64,000 nt of DNA from Aphidius gifuensis (taxonomy: Eukaryota; Arthropoda; Insecta; Hymenoptera; Braconidae): contig NC_057788.1 of assembly GCF_014905175.1 (NCBI RefSeq), positions 20,430,154 through 20,494,153 on the forward strand, written 5' to 3'. A program made the position numbers and the translations under genes. Within the stretch, counting starts at the first letter, position 1. Every line of letters starts with the position of its first letter. Below the pieces are notes generated by a model. That model was not told the origin of the DNA and searched no databases. It saw nothing but the letters and a program-made list of their open reading frames with translations. Of this stretch, positions 23,701-37,550 are shown in pieces.

Positions 23701-26700
23701 TTCAATAACTGTTTCATTTACATCAGAAATTTCATTTGTTTCCATTTGAATTTCGATTGAATGTTCTTCTTTTTGTGGAGCTTCAATTTTACTTTCAACT
23801 AAAATTTCATTGACATTATTGTCAGATAAAATATCAGTGTGTGTTGTTGTTGTTGCTGTTGTTATTGTTTCAATAACTTTTGTTGATTCTTCTTTATCAT
23901 CAGAACCAAAAAATTCATATTGTGATGATTCAAATTTTTTAATTTGTGATTTTTTAGGTGGTAGTTTATCAATTTTATTATCATCATCATCATTATTATC
24001 GTCATGTGATTTATTATCACGTATTTCAATATCTGAATTAACTAATAAATCAGTTAAATCAACTGGTGATAATGTATCTGTTTTTTTATTAATATCTTGA
24101 ATTTTAATTGGTTCACCAATCATTGATTCTTCAGCACTATCAAGTGTTTGATCTGAAAATTCATATTCTTCAATACTTTTAGCTATTGATTTTTTAGATG
24201 GTTTTCTACCTCTTTTACCACGTTTTTTAATTGTCAATGATTTATCTTCAGCTTCTGATTGACTGTCATCTGTTCTTGGTGTTCTACTACCAGGACTTGG
24301 ACAATACATATCAGATTCTAAATATTTTTTACTTGGTTTTCTTCTTCTTCCAGCATTTGATTTTTCATTATCAGATTCAGATGTTTTACGATCAAAATCT
24401 TGACTATCTGGTGTACCAGGTGTTTTTGGTTCGTCAATTTTTATTAATGAATCACCATTACCACTCATATAACTTGGAATTGGTGTTTTTCTAGGTCTAC
24501 CACGACGTCTTTTTTCCGGAACATCTGGTGTTATTGTTTTATTATCAATAAATTCAATTTTTGTTGGAGTATTTATTTTATTAACTTGTGAAAAAGTTTT
24601 ATCAATATTACTTGAAGTTCCTGATGTTGTTGCTGCTGTTAATTCTGATACTGATAACATTTCTTCTTCAGCTTCAATTGTTATACGACTTTCTTCAATA
24701 GTATCAATTTTTTCATCGTCTGTTTTCATTTCTTCATCAATTTTTTCAATTGATTGGTCAACTTGTTCAACTTTTTCTTCTATATCTTCAATTTTTGCTT
24801 CAATATCTTCCATTTTTTCGTCATTGATCTCTTTTATTGTTTCAGGTTCAATAATTATTTGTGCAGATTCAATTAATTCATTTGGTGAATTTATAATTTC
24901 TTTTTCACTATCTGATTGTAGCATTTCATCAGTTTCATTAATTTTTAAATCTGAAATTTCTTGAACTTTATTTATTTCTGATTCTGAAACAATAGCAGAT
25001 TCAGTTAAATTTAATTTATTATTTTCTAAATCATCTTCAATTTGTTCACTTTTTTCTTGATCTGTTGTTTCAATTTCTTGAATTTTTTCTTCTTGATCAA
25101 TTTTATCAATTTCTTCTTTGTCAAATTCAATATCTTGAGTTTTTTCTTCTTTATCTGCTTCGATATCTTGGTTTTCTTTTTCTTTTGTTAATTCAACATC
25201 TGTATTTTTATTTTCATTATTCATTTCCAAAACTTGATCAGCATCAATAACTGGTTTATCAATTTTTTCATTTTTTTCTACTATATCTTCTTGCATTACT
25301 TCATCAATTTTATCATCCTGTTCTATTTTTTCTTCATTGATTTTATCATCTAGCTCTTCTTTTTCTTCATTTATTTTATCAACTGGTTCTTCTTTTTCTT
25401 CATTCATTTTATCAACTAGCTCTTCTTTTTCTTCATCTATTTTATCAACTTGTTCTTGCATTACTTCATCAATTTTATCATCCTGTTCCATTTTTTCTTC
25501 GTTCATTTTGTCATCTAGGTCGTCTTTTTCTTCAACCATTTGATCAACTTGTTCTTCTTTTTCTTCAACTTTTTTCATTTCAATGTCATTTTTTGTTTCT
25601 TCAATATCTTCAACATCATTTTTTTCTTTGACATCTTCCATCATATCATCACCATCATCATGAATTTTATCATCTTCAAACTTTTCATCAATTTTATTTG
25701 TATCATTTTTATTTTCTTCTTGAACTTTATCCAATTTTTCATCATTTTGTTCAATTACTTCTTTTTCTTCTTCAATATCTTCTTGATCTTCATTAACTTT
25801 TAAAATTTCAATTGTTTCAATAGTTTCAATTATTTCAGATTTTGATGGTATTAAATCAGTTGTTGTTTCAGCAATTTTAGCAACTAATTCTGTTGTCTCA
25901 TTTATTTCACGATTAATTTTATCATTAAAATCATCGTCATCATTATCATCATCAACAATATCTTTAATTTTATCATCATTATCTGATTTTTTAATTTCTT
26001 CTTTTGATTGTTTTTGTGATAAATCTCCTTGTTCTTCTTCATCAACTTTTTCATTAGCAAATGCTTGTGATGTTCTTGTAAATTCTTTAATAAGTTCTTT
26101 TTTACGTGATTTATTTTTTTCACCAAATACACGTGTTATTTTTCTTGCTGGTGGTAATGCTGGTTGTGGTTCTTCATCTTCATCAAAATCAAAACATGAT
26201 AATTTTGATTTTTGATCATTTTTATCATCACTAGATGATAAATTTGTTTTTGAATCATCCAACTTTTTAAATTTCTTTAATAACGGAGAACGTTGTTGTT
26301 GTTGTTGTTGTTGTTGTGGTGGTTGTTGTTGTTGTTTTTCAACTTCAACATCTGTATCAATAAGATTTGTTGAATTTTTAATTGGTGATAATGATTTATC
26401 AACATCGTCAATATCTTTATCATTATTAATTTTTTCTTTATTAATATTTTTAGATGGTGAACTTGGAAAATCTTCAGATGCTGAATTATCAAGATCAATA
26501 TCCATATCACCATCTTCAGATCCATCTTCCCAATCAGCCAATAATGATTCACGTATATGTTCTTCTTTAATTTCCGGATCATTTTTCTTTTTTTTAGGTG
26601 GTTTTTCAATACCTTTATTATATTTACGTTTTGGTGTATCAATAATTTTATCATCCTTTAATTTAACTGATAAACTTTTATTTTTACGTGTATATTTACG

Positions 26701-27617
26701 TTTTTGTATTTCACCATCATTAACAGCACCAATACTAGCACTAACTGTACGACTTTTTTGTGGAATTGGACGACGTACTGGTGTTATACTTGGTCTTGTA
26801 ACATTATTACGATGTGATTTATTATGACAAATAATAACATTAAGACGTGTTGATGTATAATCACAATGTGGACATGTATATATACTTGGTGTTGATGGTG
26901 TTGTTCTTGTTGGTGTTGCTGTTGGTGTTATTGCAGATGATGAATCATTTAAAGTTGGTGTTGATGGATTAAAATTTTTAGTATTTTGTTGTCTTATACG
27001 AATTTCATGATCACTTTTACGTCCAATAAAACGTGGATGTGTTATTTTACGTGTATCATTACTACCAATTAATGATTTTCTATTATTTATTGTATCATCT
27101 TTATCTTTTTACGTTTTGGTAATTTTTTTTCACCAAATAATGATGATATATCTGGCTTTTTTTGTTCACAAAATTTTGATGATGATAATATATCTGGATC
27201 ACCATCAGTTAATTTTTCAGCTGTTTCAACATCACCAGGAAATTTATCCATATAATTTGTACCATCTTTACTTCTTGAACGATATTTATCTAATCCTTTT
27301 TTATAAAAATCTTTTTGTCGACAATTGTATTTATAAATTTGCTGTATATTTCTAACCAATTCACTGTAAATTAATAATAATAAAAAATTAATATTATATA
27401 TAATTATTAAGTAATAATTTAAATAAAATTAATAAACTTACTATGAATCTTCTTGAAAAAATTTAACAGCAGCAATGTGTGGTTTTTTTTTATATTGTGC
27501 TTGTAAAACATCTGGTAAATTATCTAAACCAGTTACTTGTCCAGGCCACCATGCTGAACCAAGTTTAACCCAGACAATATCACCATCTAAATAACTTATT
27601 TCTGTCTGATCACACAT
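17529..27617 (-). CDS. Giant PWWP-domain and C2H2 nuclear protein
   Basis: Three exons, 27617-27442, 27363-17962 and 17882-17529, join in phase to about 3310 aa. The N-terminus (about residues 8-70) is a PWWP domain: YLDGDIVWVKLGSAWWPGQV then AAVKFFQED. Such domains bind methylated histone H3 tails and DNA. Near residue 220 is one C2H2 finger (CPHC-x12-H-x3-H). Basic AT-hook-like segments RRRGRPRKTP (about 1010) and KRGKRGRKP (about 1105) follow. Between lie long acidic, Glu/Asp/Lys-rich, poly-Gln and Ser/Thr-rich disordered stretches. A 14-residue degenerate repeat of the DDKINEEKEEL type is encoded at about 25290-25560. The C-terminus is an array of S/T-Q and SSSY-like motifs. One base is missing at 27106-27110 (residue about 143), after PKRKK. 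A chromatin-associated role is inferred; I do not recognise the named orthologue. Confidence 0.85.
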
Positions 27618-29601
27618 TTTTAATTTATCAAACTTTTAACATATAATAAGGAATAACTGTCCTGTTTATTATCAATTGTTTTCGTCTAGTACACATAGAT
27701 TACATCTGTAATACACGAATATATATAAATAATTATAAATTTCAATTGACATTATTAATTATTATTGTTATTAGAATTTTTATTCTTACCAATAAACAAG
27801 TTTCTTAGCAAATTATTTACCAAATTTAACCTGTAGATGTCCACGTCATGTTTAAAGTAACAAATGAAATTCTAAAAAAAAAACAATAAAAACAATTGTT
27901 AATACTACTTTTAATAATTGATTAACAATAAAGTTATATTGTTGAGTTTTTTTTTTTGTTGTAAATGAGGGGTTAGAGCATTGTCCTGATGCATTTTTTT
28001 CTCATCAGAGAAAAGTAACTAGTTTTACAACTGCGAGACTCAAAGTAACCAACAATCATATAATAATTATTTTATAAAAATATAAATAAAGCTTAGTGTT
28101 AATAATTATATATTTATATAAATATAAATAATTACTTGAATAATTGTCAATATAAATATGGTGGCTTTGGAGATGGCCCCCGTGACCCCCAGGTCGTCGT
28201 TTCCGTTTAAAAAAAAATAACAAGAAAAAAAAAAAACAGAAATAGCAAAATTGTCAAATGAATTATTATTAATGTTTTGAACAAAAAAAAAATTAATAAA
28301 TAAACAATATAAATTAACAATAAAACACAATTTAAATGTGAAACTTTTTTTTTGTTTTTTTTTCTAAATCAACACAAACACTGAATTTCACTGGATAATA
28401 TTGCCTCACCTCGTATATTTTTATGCCCCCACTATTTGCCCTGGCGCGGCTCTCAGAGAAAAAAAAAAAAATGGAATAAAAGTATGTACGAGAAGAAAAA
28501 AAAAAAAAAAAAGAGAAAAAAAAACTCCACCGGCGATGTGTGTGCGCCCAAATTTATAATCACCAAACACCTCTCAAAAAATATTGTTGTAATGTTAAAT
28601 ATTATTTTTGCATTTGTTATATTATTATTGATACTCACAGGTAATAATTTAAATGATAATATGATGACTGTTTATAATAAAATTATTAATATTTTATACA
28701 CAATATCAACGCTTATTTTTTTTATTAAACGACGTACAAACATGTTTCATTACATACCCGACGTGCAACGGGGCAATGGCGCTGGGGTCCATGAAAAATA
28801 TATCATCCAAGATGGCCGAATGATGTCGCGCTGACGATCAAAGAGAATGCGTGCGCATCAACACTGTCGCCATTGTAAAGAAATAAAAAAAAAAATTAAA
28901 TTTACTTCTTTTTTATACACTTGTTATTTTTACATTTCCCGGCTTTGTTTATATTTAATTAAATTTATTTAAAAAAAATTAATTCATCAATATAATTTGT
29001 GTCAGTTTTATAAGAAAATTTCATTTGAGAATTTTTGGGTTTTTCTTCCGACAGGATGCAATTTTTTTTGCATAATCTGTATTGTTAATTATGATTAAAT
29101 TATTTTTCGTTATTTTATCATTAATATATTGATCTTTATGTTGTAAAAGTAGCTTTAATATTTATTGATAATTTTATAACAATGTAATATTAGAAAAATA
29201 TATTTTTTTGCCGCCGAAATTTCGATTACTATCGGATTTTTTCGGTAATTAATTGACCAAGTGGTGACATCTATTTTTCTTATCAATATCCGGTAAAACT
29301 AGAATAAATTATTCCGGCGACGCAGTCAAAATATTATTTTCTTTTTTTTTTTTATTGTAATTTGCGGGGAGAGAGAAAAAAAATAAAAAAAAAAAACAAT
29401 ATTTCAGTTTCTGATTTTAGCTTGATTACGACATATCTATCTGATATTTATTTGCAATAAAATTGTTGTTAAATATTGTGATACTTTTTTATAGGTGAAT
29501 TTATTAAAAGTCAATTAAAAGTGCATTTGATAATTGGAGATAAATAAATAAATATATACACAAACAATAACAAAAACAAAAAAAAAAAAGGATAAAAAAA
29601 A
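27618..29601. promoter_or_regulatory. Bidirectional upstream region of the PWWP gene and GKAP1 homologue
   Basis: The two genes start divergently 1984 bp apart. Most of the interval is AT-rich, with GC-richer islands at about 28160-28200, 28430-28560 and 28750-28870. The last contains CCAAGATGGCCGAATG, which includes an AAGATGGC word like the YY1/Pho site. Another island lies at about 29205-29335 near the GKAP1 start. A 132-codon frame at 28436-28834 is lysine-run and leucine-rich, with no recognisable domain, and I do not call it a gene. Transcription start sites cannot be fixed from sequence alone. Confidence 0.4.
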
Positions 29602-31534
29602 ATGGCTTCGATGGTCCAGTCACGTTTTGCTGTTCTTTCAATTGATGATGATGAACCAAAGCAAAAAAAAAATCAAAAAACAACAACGTCAAATGGTAAA
29701 ACAAATTTAAAGAAGAAAAATGATAAATCAAAACCACAATCTCAACAACAACCAAAAAAAGTTGACAAAAAAAAAGCAATTGTGAGTTTTTATTTTTTTA
29801 CCTATTTTGTATTTTTTTTTATTTTTTGAATTTGTTATCATAGCTTTATTGTACCGGGTAAAAAGTAATTAATAATATTATCAACAAATGTCATAAAATT
29901 AATGGCGGGAAAGTTTTAAAATAAGATAAATTTTATTAATAAAGTTTTAAAACTTTAATTATTTTAATAATAATTTTTATTGTAGAAGAAAAAGAAAGAT
30001 AATGAAACTCAACAATGGGAACAATGGAGGCAAAAGGATACGATGGTAGTATTTTTTTTTTTTTATCTAAACAAATGTAAATAGTTTTATAATAATGATA
30101 AAAATTATTTGATAGCAAAATTGTTATATGATTATTTATTTTTACAGACAGTTGAAGAAGTTTATAATCAAGAACTTGGAGAAGTACTTTTGCTTTCAAA
30201 ATTAGAATTTGAACAACAACTTGTTAATTCTCTTGCAAGTGATGATGATGCATCAAAAAAAGCAAGTGTTAAAAAACCAAAAAAAAATTCAACAATGTCT
30301 TTGGATGAATTTTGTAAATTAGGTGCTTCTACTGATACTCCTCTTGAAAAAGAGGCAATCATTGAACGTATGAAAGAATTAATTTAATTTTTATAAAACA
30401 CAGATATTTAAAATGAATTTTCTTTATAACTTATATTGTTATTGTTTATTTATTATAGCATCAGATACTGAATTTTTTCAACGTCTTGAAAAAGAAGCAA
30501 AAGAAGAGATACTTAAAAGCAAGGAAAAAGATTTACTAAAGAGTAGATTAAATACACTTGATGATGATATTACATCAGCTCAATTAAAGGCTGAAGTTGA
30601 ACAGAGAGATCAAGAAATTTTATCACTCAAAGATGAAGTTGTTAAACTCAAGGGTGAATTAACACAAGTCAAATCGAGAAACAAGAAGCTTTGTCAAATT
30701 CTCGGACATGGAGAAAGTAAGTTATTTATAATTAAAAATAAATATAAAACATCTTGTAGCTTGTATTAGTAGAAATAACACGAGGTAATTAAAATTTATC
30801 ATTATAAAAATTATAAAAGTATAGTAACATGCAAACATAATGATTCAATGACTATTTTAAATGTTTAAAAAAATTTTCATGACAAGAGTATATATGAAAA
30901 AAATAAATAAATAAATATTGCATTTAATAATTTATTTATTTTTTTAAATTTACTATTATCATACATGTTGGATAAATTGAAAATTAATTAATTTAAAAAT
31001 AAATTAATTAATCACCGTATTGTAATGACTCAATGTTATTATTATTATTTCAAATTTAATTTTTTTAATATTTACCTTTAAAATATTCTATGAAATGTTT
31101 GCTTTTTTTTATTTTATTTTTTTGAATTCATTATTATATATTATTGTCAAGATAATTATTAAACATTTTTGGATAAATATGTAATTCATTTAACTGTTTA
31201 CTTGCTATTGGAAATATGTATTTGGTAAAATATTTTAATTTAATTTTGTCAACAGTGAAAGATAAAGCTGCAGTTTTAGCTGAAGTTCTTAAACTCCAAG
31301 AAATACGTGATGAATTGACTTCAGAAGTAACATCACTCCATGCATTGTTAGAACAAGAAAGATCTAAAAATTTAAAAGCTTCAACTGCTGATACAAAATC
31401 TTCCAAACAATCTGTAATATATATTTTAATCATTAATATTATTAACTTAAAACTTGACTCATCAAAATAATTACCTGTAAACTTTATTTTTTTTTTTTCA
31501 GAATAAGAAAAAATCAGCAAATGAAAATGCATAA
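29602..31534 (+). CDS. GKAP1: G kinase-anchoring protein 1 (GKAP1) homologue
   Basis: In mammals GKAP1 anchors cGMP-dependent protein kinase I-alpha at the Golgi. Six exons, 29602-29781, 29986-30045, 30148-30367, 30459-30716, 31256-31413 and 31502-31534, join in phase to 302 aa. The family signature starts MASMVQSRFAVLSIDDDE, continues with a Lys/Gln-rich basic stretch, WEQWRQKDTM, EEVYNQELGEVLLLSKLEFE, and then a coiled-coil half with AEVEQRDQEILSLKDEVVKL, SRNKKL and VTSLHALLEQERSK. The length is a little under the vertebrate protein. Exon 3 ends at a GTATGA donor inside what otherwise reads as a short extension to a stop. Intron 4 is occupied by an R1 repeat. Assignment rests on motif order recalled from the family. 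Confidence 0.9.
30751..31211 (+). repeat. R1 interspersed repeat, in GKAP1 intron 4
   Basis: It runs from ATCTTGTAGCTTGTATTAGT to ACTTGCTATTGG and fills most of the intron. It shares TGATTCAATGACTATTTTAA, ATACATGTTGGATAAATTGA and TATTCTATGAAATGTTTGC with the other copies. It is close in sequence to the copy at 44431. Confidence 0.85.
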
Positions 31535-33870
31535 AAAAAACTACTTCCATTGTAGAAATTTAAAAAAAAAAAAAAAAAACACCCAAAAGTATTCTCAAGG
31601 TATCGTTTAAGACTAACTCAGTTTCCATGGTTTTTTTTTTTTTTACATTTAAATATAATTTTCATCTTATCATTATAAAAATAAGATAATTCATCGAACA
31701 AAGAAAAAAAAAAGAATTTCATTAATTTCTATTATTTTATTTTTCATTTCAAGTGTTTTAGTTTAAAAAAAAATAAAAAAACACTTATCCTATAATTTTA
31801 ATTTAAGAATAATTTTCTATTTTTTTTTCTTTATTTTTGAGAGACTGATTTGAGTAACACAAAATTCTATGTACTAAAAGAACTAATGGTTTCTTAAAAA
31901 TATGTTGTTTTCAAACGAAGTTAAAAAAAATGTCTTCATAATATTAAGTACGATATTTTGTAATGAACATATATAATCTATGGTGATCAATATATCATAC
32001 AAAAATAAAAACAAAAGAAATGATTTATTTTTTAAATATTAAAACCGCATAATTCCCATTATTATTTTATTTTATTTTTCATTTAAAAAATGAATTTTCA
32101 GCTGAATGCGTTTCCTTTTGAATTTTTTTTTGCCCTGAATTAAAGAACAGCCTGGATACCGTCGACGAGCCCTTTTCATTTTACGATTTTTATGGACTCA
32201 ACGTTCACTCGAACGATGTTAATCCTCATCCGGCTTACAACCTACATCACCGTTATATTTTTTTCACATTTTATTTTTATTTTCTTATCAAAAAAAAATT
32301 AACTCATACCCATTTGTAAAAAATAAAAAATTCAAGGGGTTTTTTCTTTTTTTTTTTCGTTATTCAATTTTAACAATTTGAATGGCTCTGTGGTTTTCAC
32401 GCTGTAAAAAACCAACCAGTCATTTTAATCTTGCAGAAAATATTTTTAAAAATCCAGTTTATATACTTATAAAGAAAAAAAAATTTAAATAGTCAAGAAT
32501 TTTTTTATAAAATTTTATTTTAAAAACTTTAAAGTTTAATAAATGAAATTAATTTATGTTAATTTTAATTCAATTATAATTGTCGGTTGCTTTTTTTTAG
32601 ATTGACATAAAATTTATTTTCAAAAGAGAGAAAAGTTTATTGCCAAAAGGAAAAAAAAAAAGTATCTCAGATATTTTTCTCTGGACTAATTTAAAACTAC
32701 CAAATTACATAACAAGAAAATGAGTGAAAAACTTAAAATTTAAAATTGTAAAATTGAATAATTTACTTCAAGTTTTTTGTATGAATAATTAGTTGAAAAA
32801 TAATTTATATGAAAAATGAAATATTTACTTTGTCGAATGGCATTATCATTGAATAATTTATTGAATAAATTAATAATTAAATTAAGCTAAAATATTTCAA
32901 GCCAAACTGAACTTTTGAAATTTTGTTTTCTATAAAAACAAGTTAATTAAATAATTTATTAATATGACAAAATTGAATAACAACAATAATAGATTTTATA
33001 AAAATAGATATTTAATTTTGATAATTTTCAATTTCATATTATTTATTTTTTTCAAAATCTAATGAAGAGTCGATAAAAATTGAAAATCATTGTGGCCACT
33101 TTGAAATTTTATTCGAAACAATTAATACGATGAGATAATGTTAAAAATAAATAAAAATATTTGATATTAATAATTTAATTATTCATCAAATCATCATCAA
33201 TTATGAAAATATAATATATATTTTTATTGACTGATTATTTGAAACTAACTCATCACAAAGGTGATTGAATTTCATCATCAAAATGTAACAATTGAAATGA
33301 AAAAAAAAAAAAAAAATTAATTTAAAACCCGGTTCAGTCAAAATATCTAGTCAAATATTGGTATATCACGAGACAATAGGCAGTTGGATAATGAATCCCC
33401 TGTATTCACTGGTTTACGTACTAAAATTTAGCCTGCGGATGAAAATCTCGATAGAGAGACGGAGTTGAGAGAGAGAGAGAGAGTTTTAGGTAGAAAAGAA
33501 AAGATAGTAAAGAAGGAAAACAAGCTGTTATTAATAATCTAAACCGAGTCATATCGTAAACGAACAAACTCAGCTTTCTTTTTATCCTCCTTATTTTTAT
33601 CTTTCCAACATATAAAATCACAATTTTATCATCATACATCTCTCAACACACAATTGGAAAATATTCGTCTCAAGAACAGCCTGAATATATCAATACACTT
33701 TAATATACAAATAACGTTTTTCATCAATATTTTGAAAAAAAATAAATAATAATAACAGTAGTAATAATTCTACGAAATTCGTAAATCGGAAAATTGTTTG
33801 TAAAATCATTCAAAGGGGTTAGAGCATCAGTTATTCATATAGAAAATTGAAATCTAGGAAAAAAGAAAAA
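31535..33870. other. 3' flank of GKAP1 and gene-free DNA
   Basis: The first 500 bp are the probable GKAP1 3' UTR, with long A- and T-runs and an AATAAAAAC signal near 32005. A GC-richer patch lies at about 32140-32260. Near 33465-33485 is a short (GA)n run. No coding region or known element is visible. A 72-codon minus-strand frame at 33421-33639 has no supporting feature. Confidence 0.5.
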
Positions 33871-33879
33871 AGCACTGAT

Positions 33880-34690
33880 ATGAATATTAATAAAATATCA
33901 AAGGGAAAAATATATATTTTAACTGATATATGAGTTGATGGGTCACTGAAAAATTCGGGATGATGTTGGGGGCGTAAATTGTTGATGATAAAAGTGTTTG
34001 TATAAGAATAATTTTCTGAAAAAATAAAATAAGCACTGTATGTAGCTGATGATAATATTTAGAAAATAATTGGTTCTATTAATTTGCTTAAATAAATATA
34101 AAAATATTGATAATTAAATTTATAAATAAATACGAATTAGTTGATAATTAATTATACTTGATAATAAAATAAAATAAATATTTTTCATATAGATTTTTAA
34201 ATGAAAAAAAAAATTTATAAAAATGAAATAATTATATTTAATAGTGCTTAGTTATAAATTTTTTTGAATAATCAATAAGTTGTTTTTTTTTTTTATAAAT
34301 TTGAATAAATTTATTTTTATTAAAAATAAGATTTTATATTTTTATATATTTATTAAAAAAAAAAAAATAATATCTTATTTATAATGAAATAAATTTGTAT
34401 TTATTTAATTCAAATACTATTTTTATAAAAGTTTGACAGTTATAACTAAAGTCATTGAAATAGTCATGAAATAATTCAATAATTATAATTATAATTTAAA
34501 AAAAAAAAAAATGTATTATTAAACTATATAATGATTTTAAACGATTGAATCAATTTCAATTGATTCTACTTAATTCAAATGATTCTAAATGACATTAAAG
34601 CGTCATTTAAAGTTATCTTTTAAAAAACAATTTCATTTGACTTTAAGTTTGATTTGAATTTGAAATGTTTCATCAACAATTCCAATTAAT
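33880..34690 (+). repeat. Segmental duplication, copy A (uninterrupted)
   Basis: It begins with TTAATAAAATATCAAAGGGAAAAATATA and includes ATATGAGTTGATGGGTCACT, GGGATGATGTTGGGGGCGTA and GTAGCTGATGATAATATTT. It is collinear with 37550-38960, except that copy B carries an inserted element after CAATAAGTT. A shorter, more diverged third copy lies at about 39150-39330. No coding frame is conserved. Confidence 0.8.
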
Positions 34691-37550
34691 TCCCCTGATT
34701 TCATGACGCGTTATTTCATTTAATTGAAATTTTTAATAAAAATCACTATCAATAATCCATGAATAAATCAATAAAAACTATATACCAATATATACCCTCA
34801 ACAATAATAATATAACTATTCAATATCAATTAATAACAAACATAAATAACTAAAAAAACAAAACCCTATATGTACATTCAATACAAATAATAAATACATT
34901 TGATGAAAATGAATTAAATTTTTAGAAGTATCGATTCGTCGTCGTTTGATATAATATATATCTATATATATCCAACTGACAGATTATCCATCTATTTTTT
35001 TTAAATCTTTTTTTTTTTATTTTCCGAGAATATCTCATCCTCTTTACTTCTCATAGTCCTCCATATCGAAACGTAAAAAAGTAGGTGGTGATGGTAATGG
35101 CAGTAGTAGTAGTAGTAGTAGTGGTGGTTCGTCAAAGAGCATAATAATTACTGCACCCGCAGAGAAGAGTCTCAACCCTTTGTTCTATAGTCACTTTGCT
35201 GCGACAGAAACGATGCTTTTGCAATCGTCCTTCTCTTTCATTCCGATGATGGAAACCGAGTTTGACGTATACAAGAGAGTACATAGACAAGTGAAAAGAG
35301 AAAAGAGGAATTGAATGGATGAATAAAAAAAAAATTAAAAAAATAAAGAGGGTATAGAGAGGAAAATGACGAGTGAAAATCGGCAAACCTTCTGTTTTCC
35401 CCAAGAGTCGCGCCATTATGTAATTGATCTAGGTTTCCTGTGTACTCGATTATATCGAGGGGGAATGAAAATTACTAACAAAGTGGAAGAGTATTGTACT
35501 CTGATTTTTTTTTACATGCACACATATAGTTTATCATTATTATTTTTTTTTTTATTGTTTGGCCATCGTGATTAAAAGTGTAGGCACTGTGGGATACTTT
35601 TGTTGGGGAATATGTGATGACTTTTTTTCAGGTGGTTTCAGAGTTGAGAGGTTTTTTTTTTTTTTTTTTGTAATTTGTTTTTAAGGGGTAGAATCTTTTA
35701 TTTTTTATTTATTTTTTTCGAGTATGCATAGTAGGGGAGATAGGTGTTTTTTCAAATCAAGTGTATATTGTTGAAAAAATATATGATGAAATATTATGAT
35801 ATATATATTTTATATTTTAAAATGATGAAAACAATTTGACTGATGAAAGTTGAAGGATGTATTCTCGGGTCAAAGGATAACATGGGTCTCGACCGGTCGC
35901 TGAGTCTTTGACATTCATGTGTTTATCATCTTGGCATTGGTGTATATATATATAAATTCAAAAAATATTTAAATATGAAAATACATATATCAAGTTTGAA
36001 TTAATATATATTACGTTAATAATAATTCAACAAAATTGTCAATATTTTAAGCACCATGTTGATTGATCAATCAATGTCGAGAGTAAAATTATTTTCAAAG
36101 TTAAATTGTATCCGGGACAATCAAATAGCTAGATAAGTTATTCAAGACATTTCAAACTTTTATTTTTTGTTCTTCTTCTTCTTTCCGAGTTTCTCAACTG
36201 GCAGCAAAAGATGAAGACATAGTTATCATGATGAAATATATATAGCAATAGAGGATTGTAAACAACTCTGATTAAATATACATTTTCTCTTGTTAATTTT
36301 CAACTAAAAATTAATATAGTAGATATATATTATTCAACTTTGGTTTGATAATATTTTAAGATAATTAATATGGCTTTTTTGTTTTAATTTTAAATTATTA
36401 TTTTATATTTAAATAGCAACATTGCGTTGGGTAGAAACGTCATTTTCAAAAAAATTTTTTCAACATAAAAAAAAGTGTGTTTAAATAATAGAACAGCTAA
36501 ACGATATACGCTTTAAATTAATGAAAATATTTTAATTTAAAATAATGAATAATAAATTTATAAATATTGATAAATAATATTTATCTTTTTATTGTATCTA
36601 AACAAAAATAAAATTAATAAATTCATAAAATTTTCTACAAATCTTGTATATATATTCTTAATTTTTATTTGCCAATTTGAAAAAGAAAATCATCCCTTAT
36701 ATTTACAATCAATATATAAACAAATAAAAAAAAAATAGATCAAAAAATAAATAGAAAAACAAATAACAGAAAAAAAAAAAAATCAAAGTTATGACATTCG
36801 TCATGATTATATGGTTGTATACGTTAAGTGTACCGTATGTTTCAGAGACAGACTGAAAGCCCTCCACCCTTAACCACCCTTGGTTTTACAGAGGGCTATA
36901 GCAGTCGAATTGCAAACAAAAGACGAGCGTTGCTGTCGCGTTCAATGCGACAACGAGTGATGTTTTACCTCTTTTTCTATATTATTTCTTTCTCTTTCTT
37001 CACCTGACACACAATCCCCTTTTACTTGCCTGCCCCTTATCACCAACTTTTGTGTCACCCCGTCTTCATCTCGTCTCTCTTACCAACCCCACCTCACTAC
37101 CATCCCACACCAAAGCTATCTGTTGTTATCGCCGTTATTTGCATCCCTTCGTACTACTCGAGGCGCACGAATAAAAAAAAAATATGTATATAGTGGAATT
37201 GTGAGTATGGTTGTTGAAGATGCTACCATATATACACTGTATATACTACAGGGTAAGTGAGGAAAGAGACAAGAATGAGAAGCTTTTACCTCACTGTATA
37301 GAGTTAAGCAAAATTCTCGGGAGCTTACTTCCCCGGGAATATTACACTCTTGCTTGATGTACTCTTGTATATATAAAATGTTGAATTTTTATCAGTATAT
37401 GTCTTGTCACGCCTTGATTTTTTTTTTCGGCTATATTTATTTATTTATTTATTTATATACATATTTTCAATAAATATTTTTATTGTTTTATTGATTTTGA
37501 ATATTTGAACAGAAAATAAAAATTGTTGAAATGAAAAATAAAATATATGG
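34691..37550. other. Gene-free region with GC-richer islands
   Basis: I see no supported gene. GC-richer, apparently single-copy islands lie at about 34960-35470, 35860-35940 and 36830-37350, separated by A/T-rich filler. A (GTA)n microsatellite is at 35102-35125. Minus- and plus-strand frames of 94 and 69 codons at 35132-35416 and 35366-35575 look like chance. The islands could be regulatory or untranslated exons, but nothing in the sequence settles this. Confidence 0.4.

Noticed and set aside
28436..28834. 132-codon plus-strand frame upstream of GKAP1
   Set aside because: Lysine homopolymer run plus hydrophobic filler, no splice or domain evidence; lies in a likely regulatory interval.
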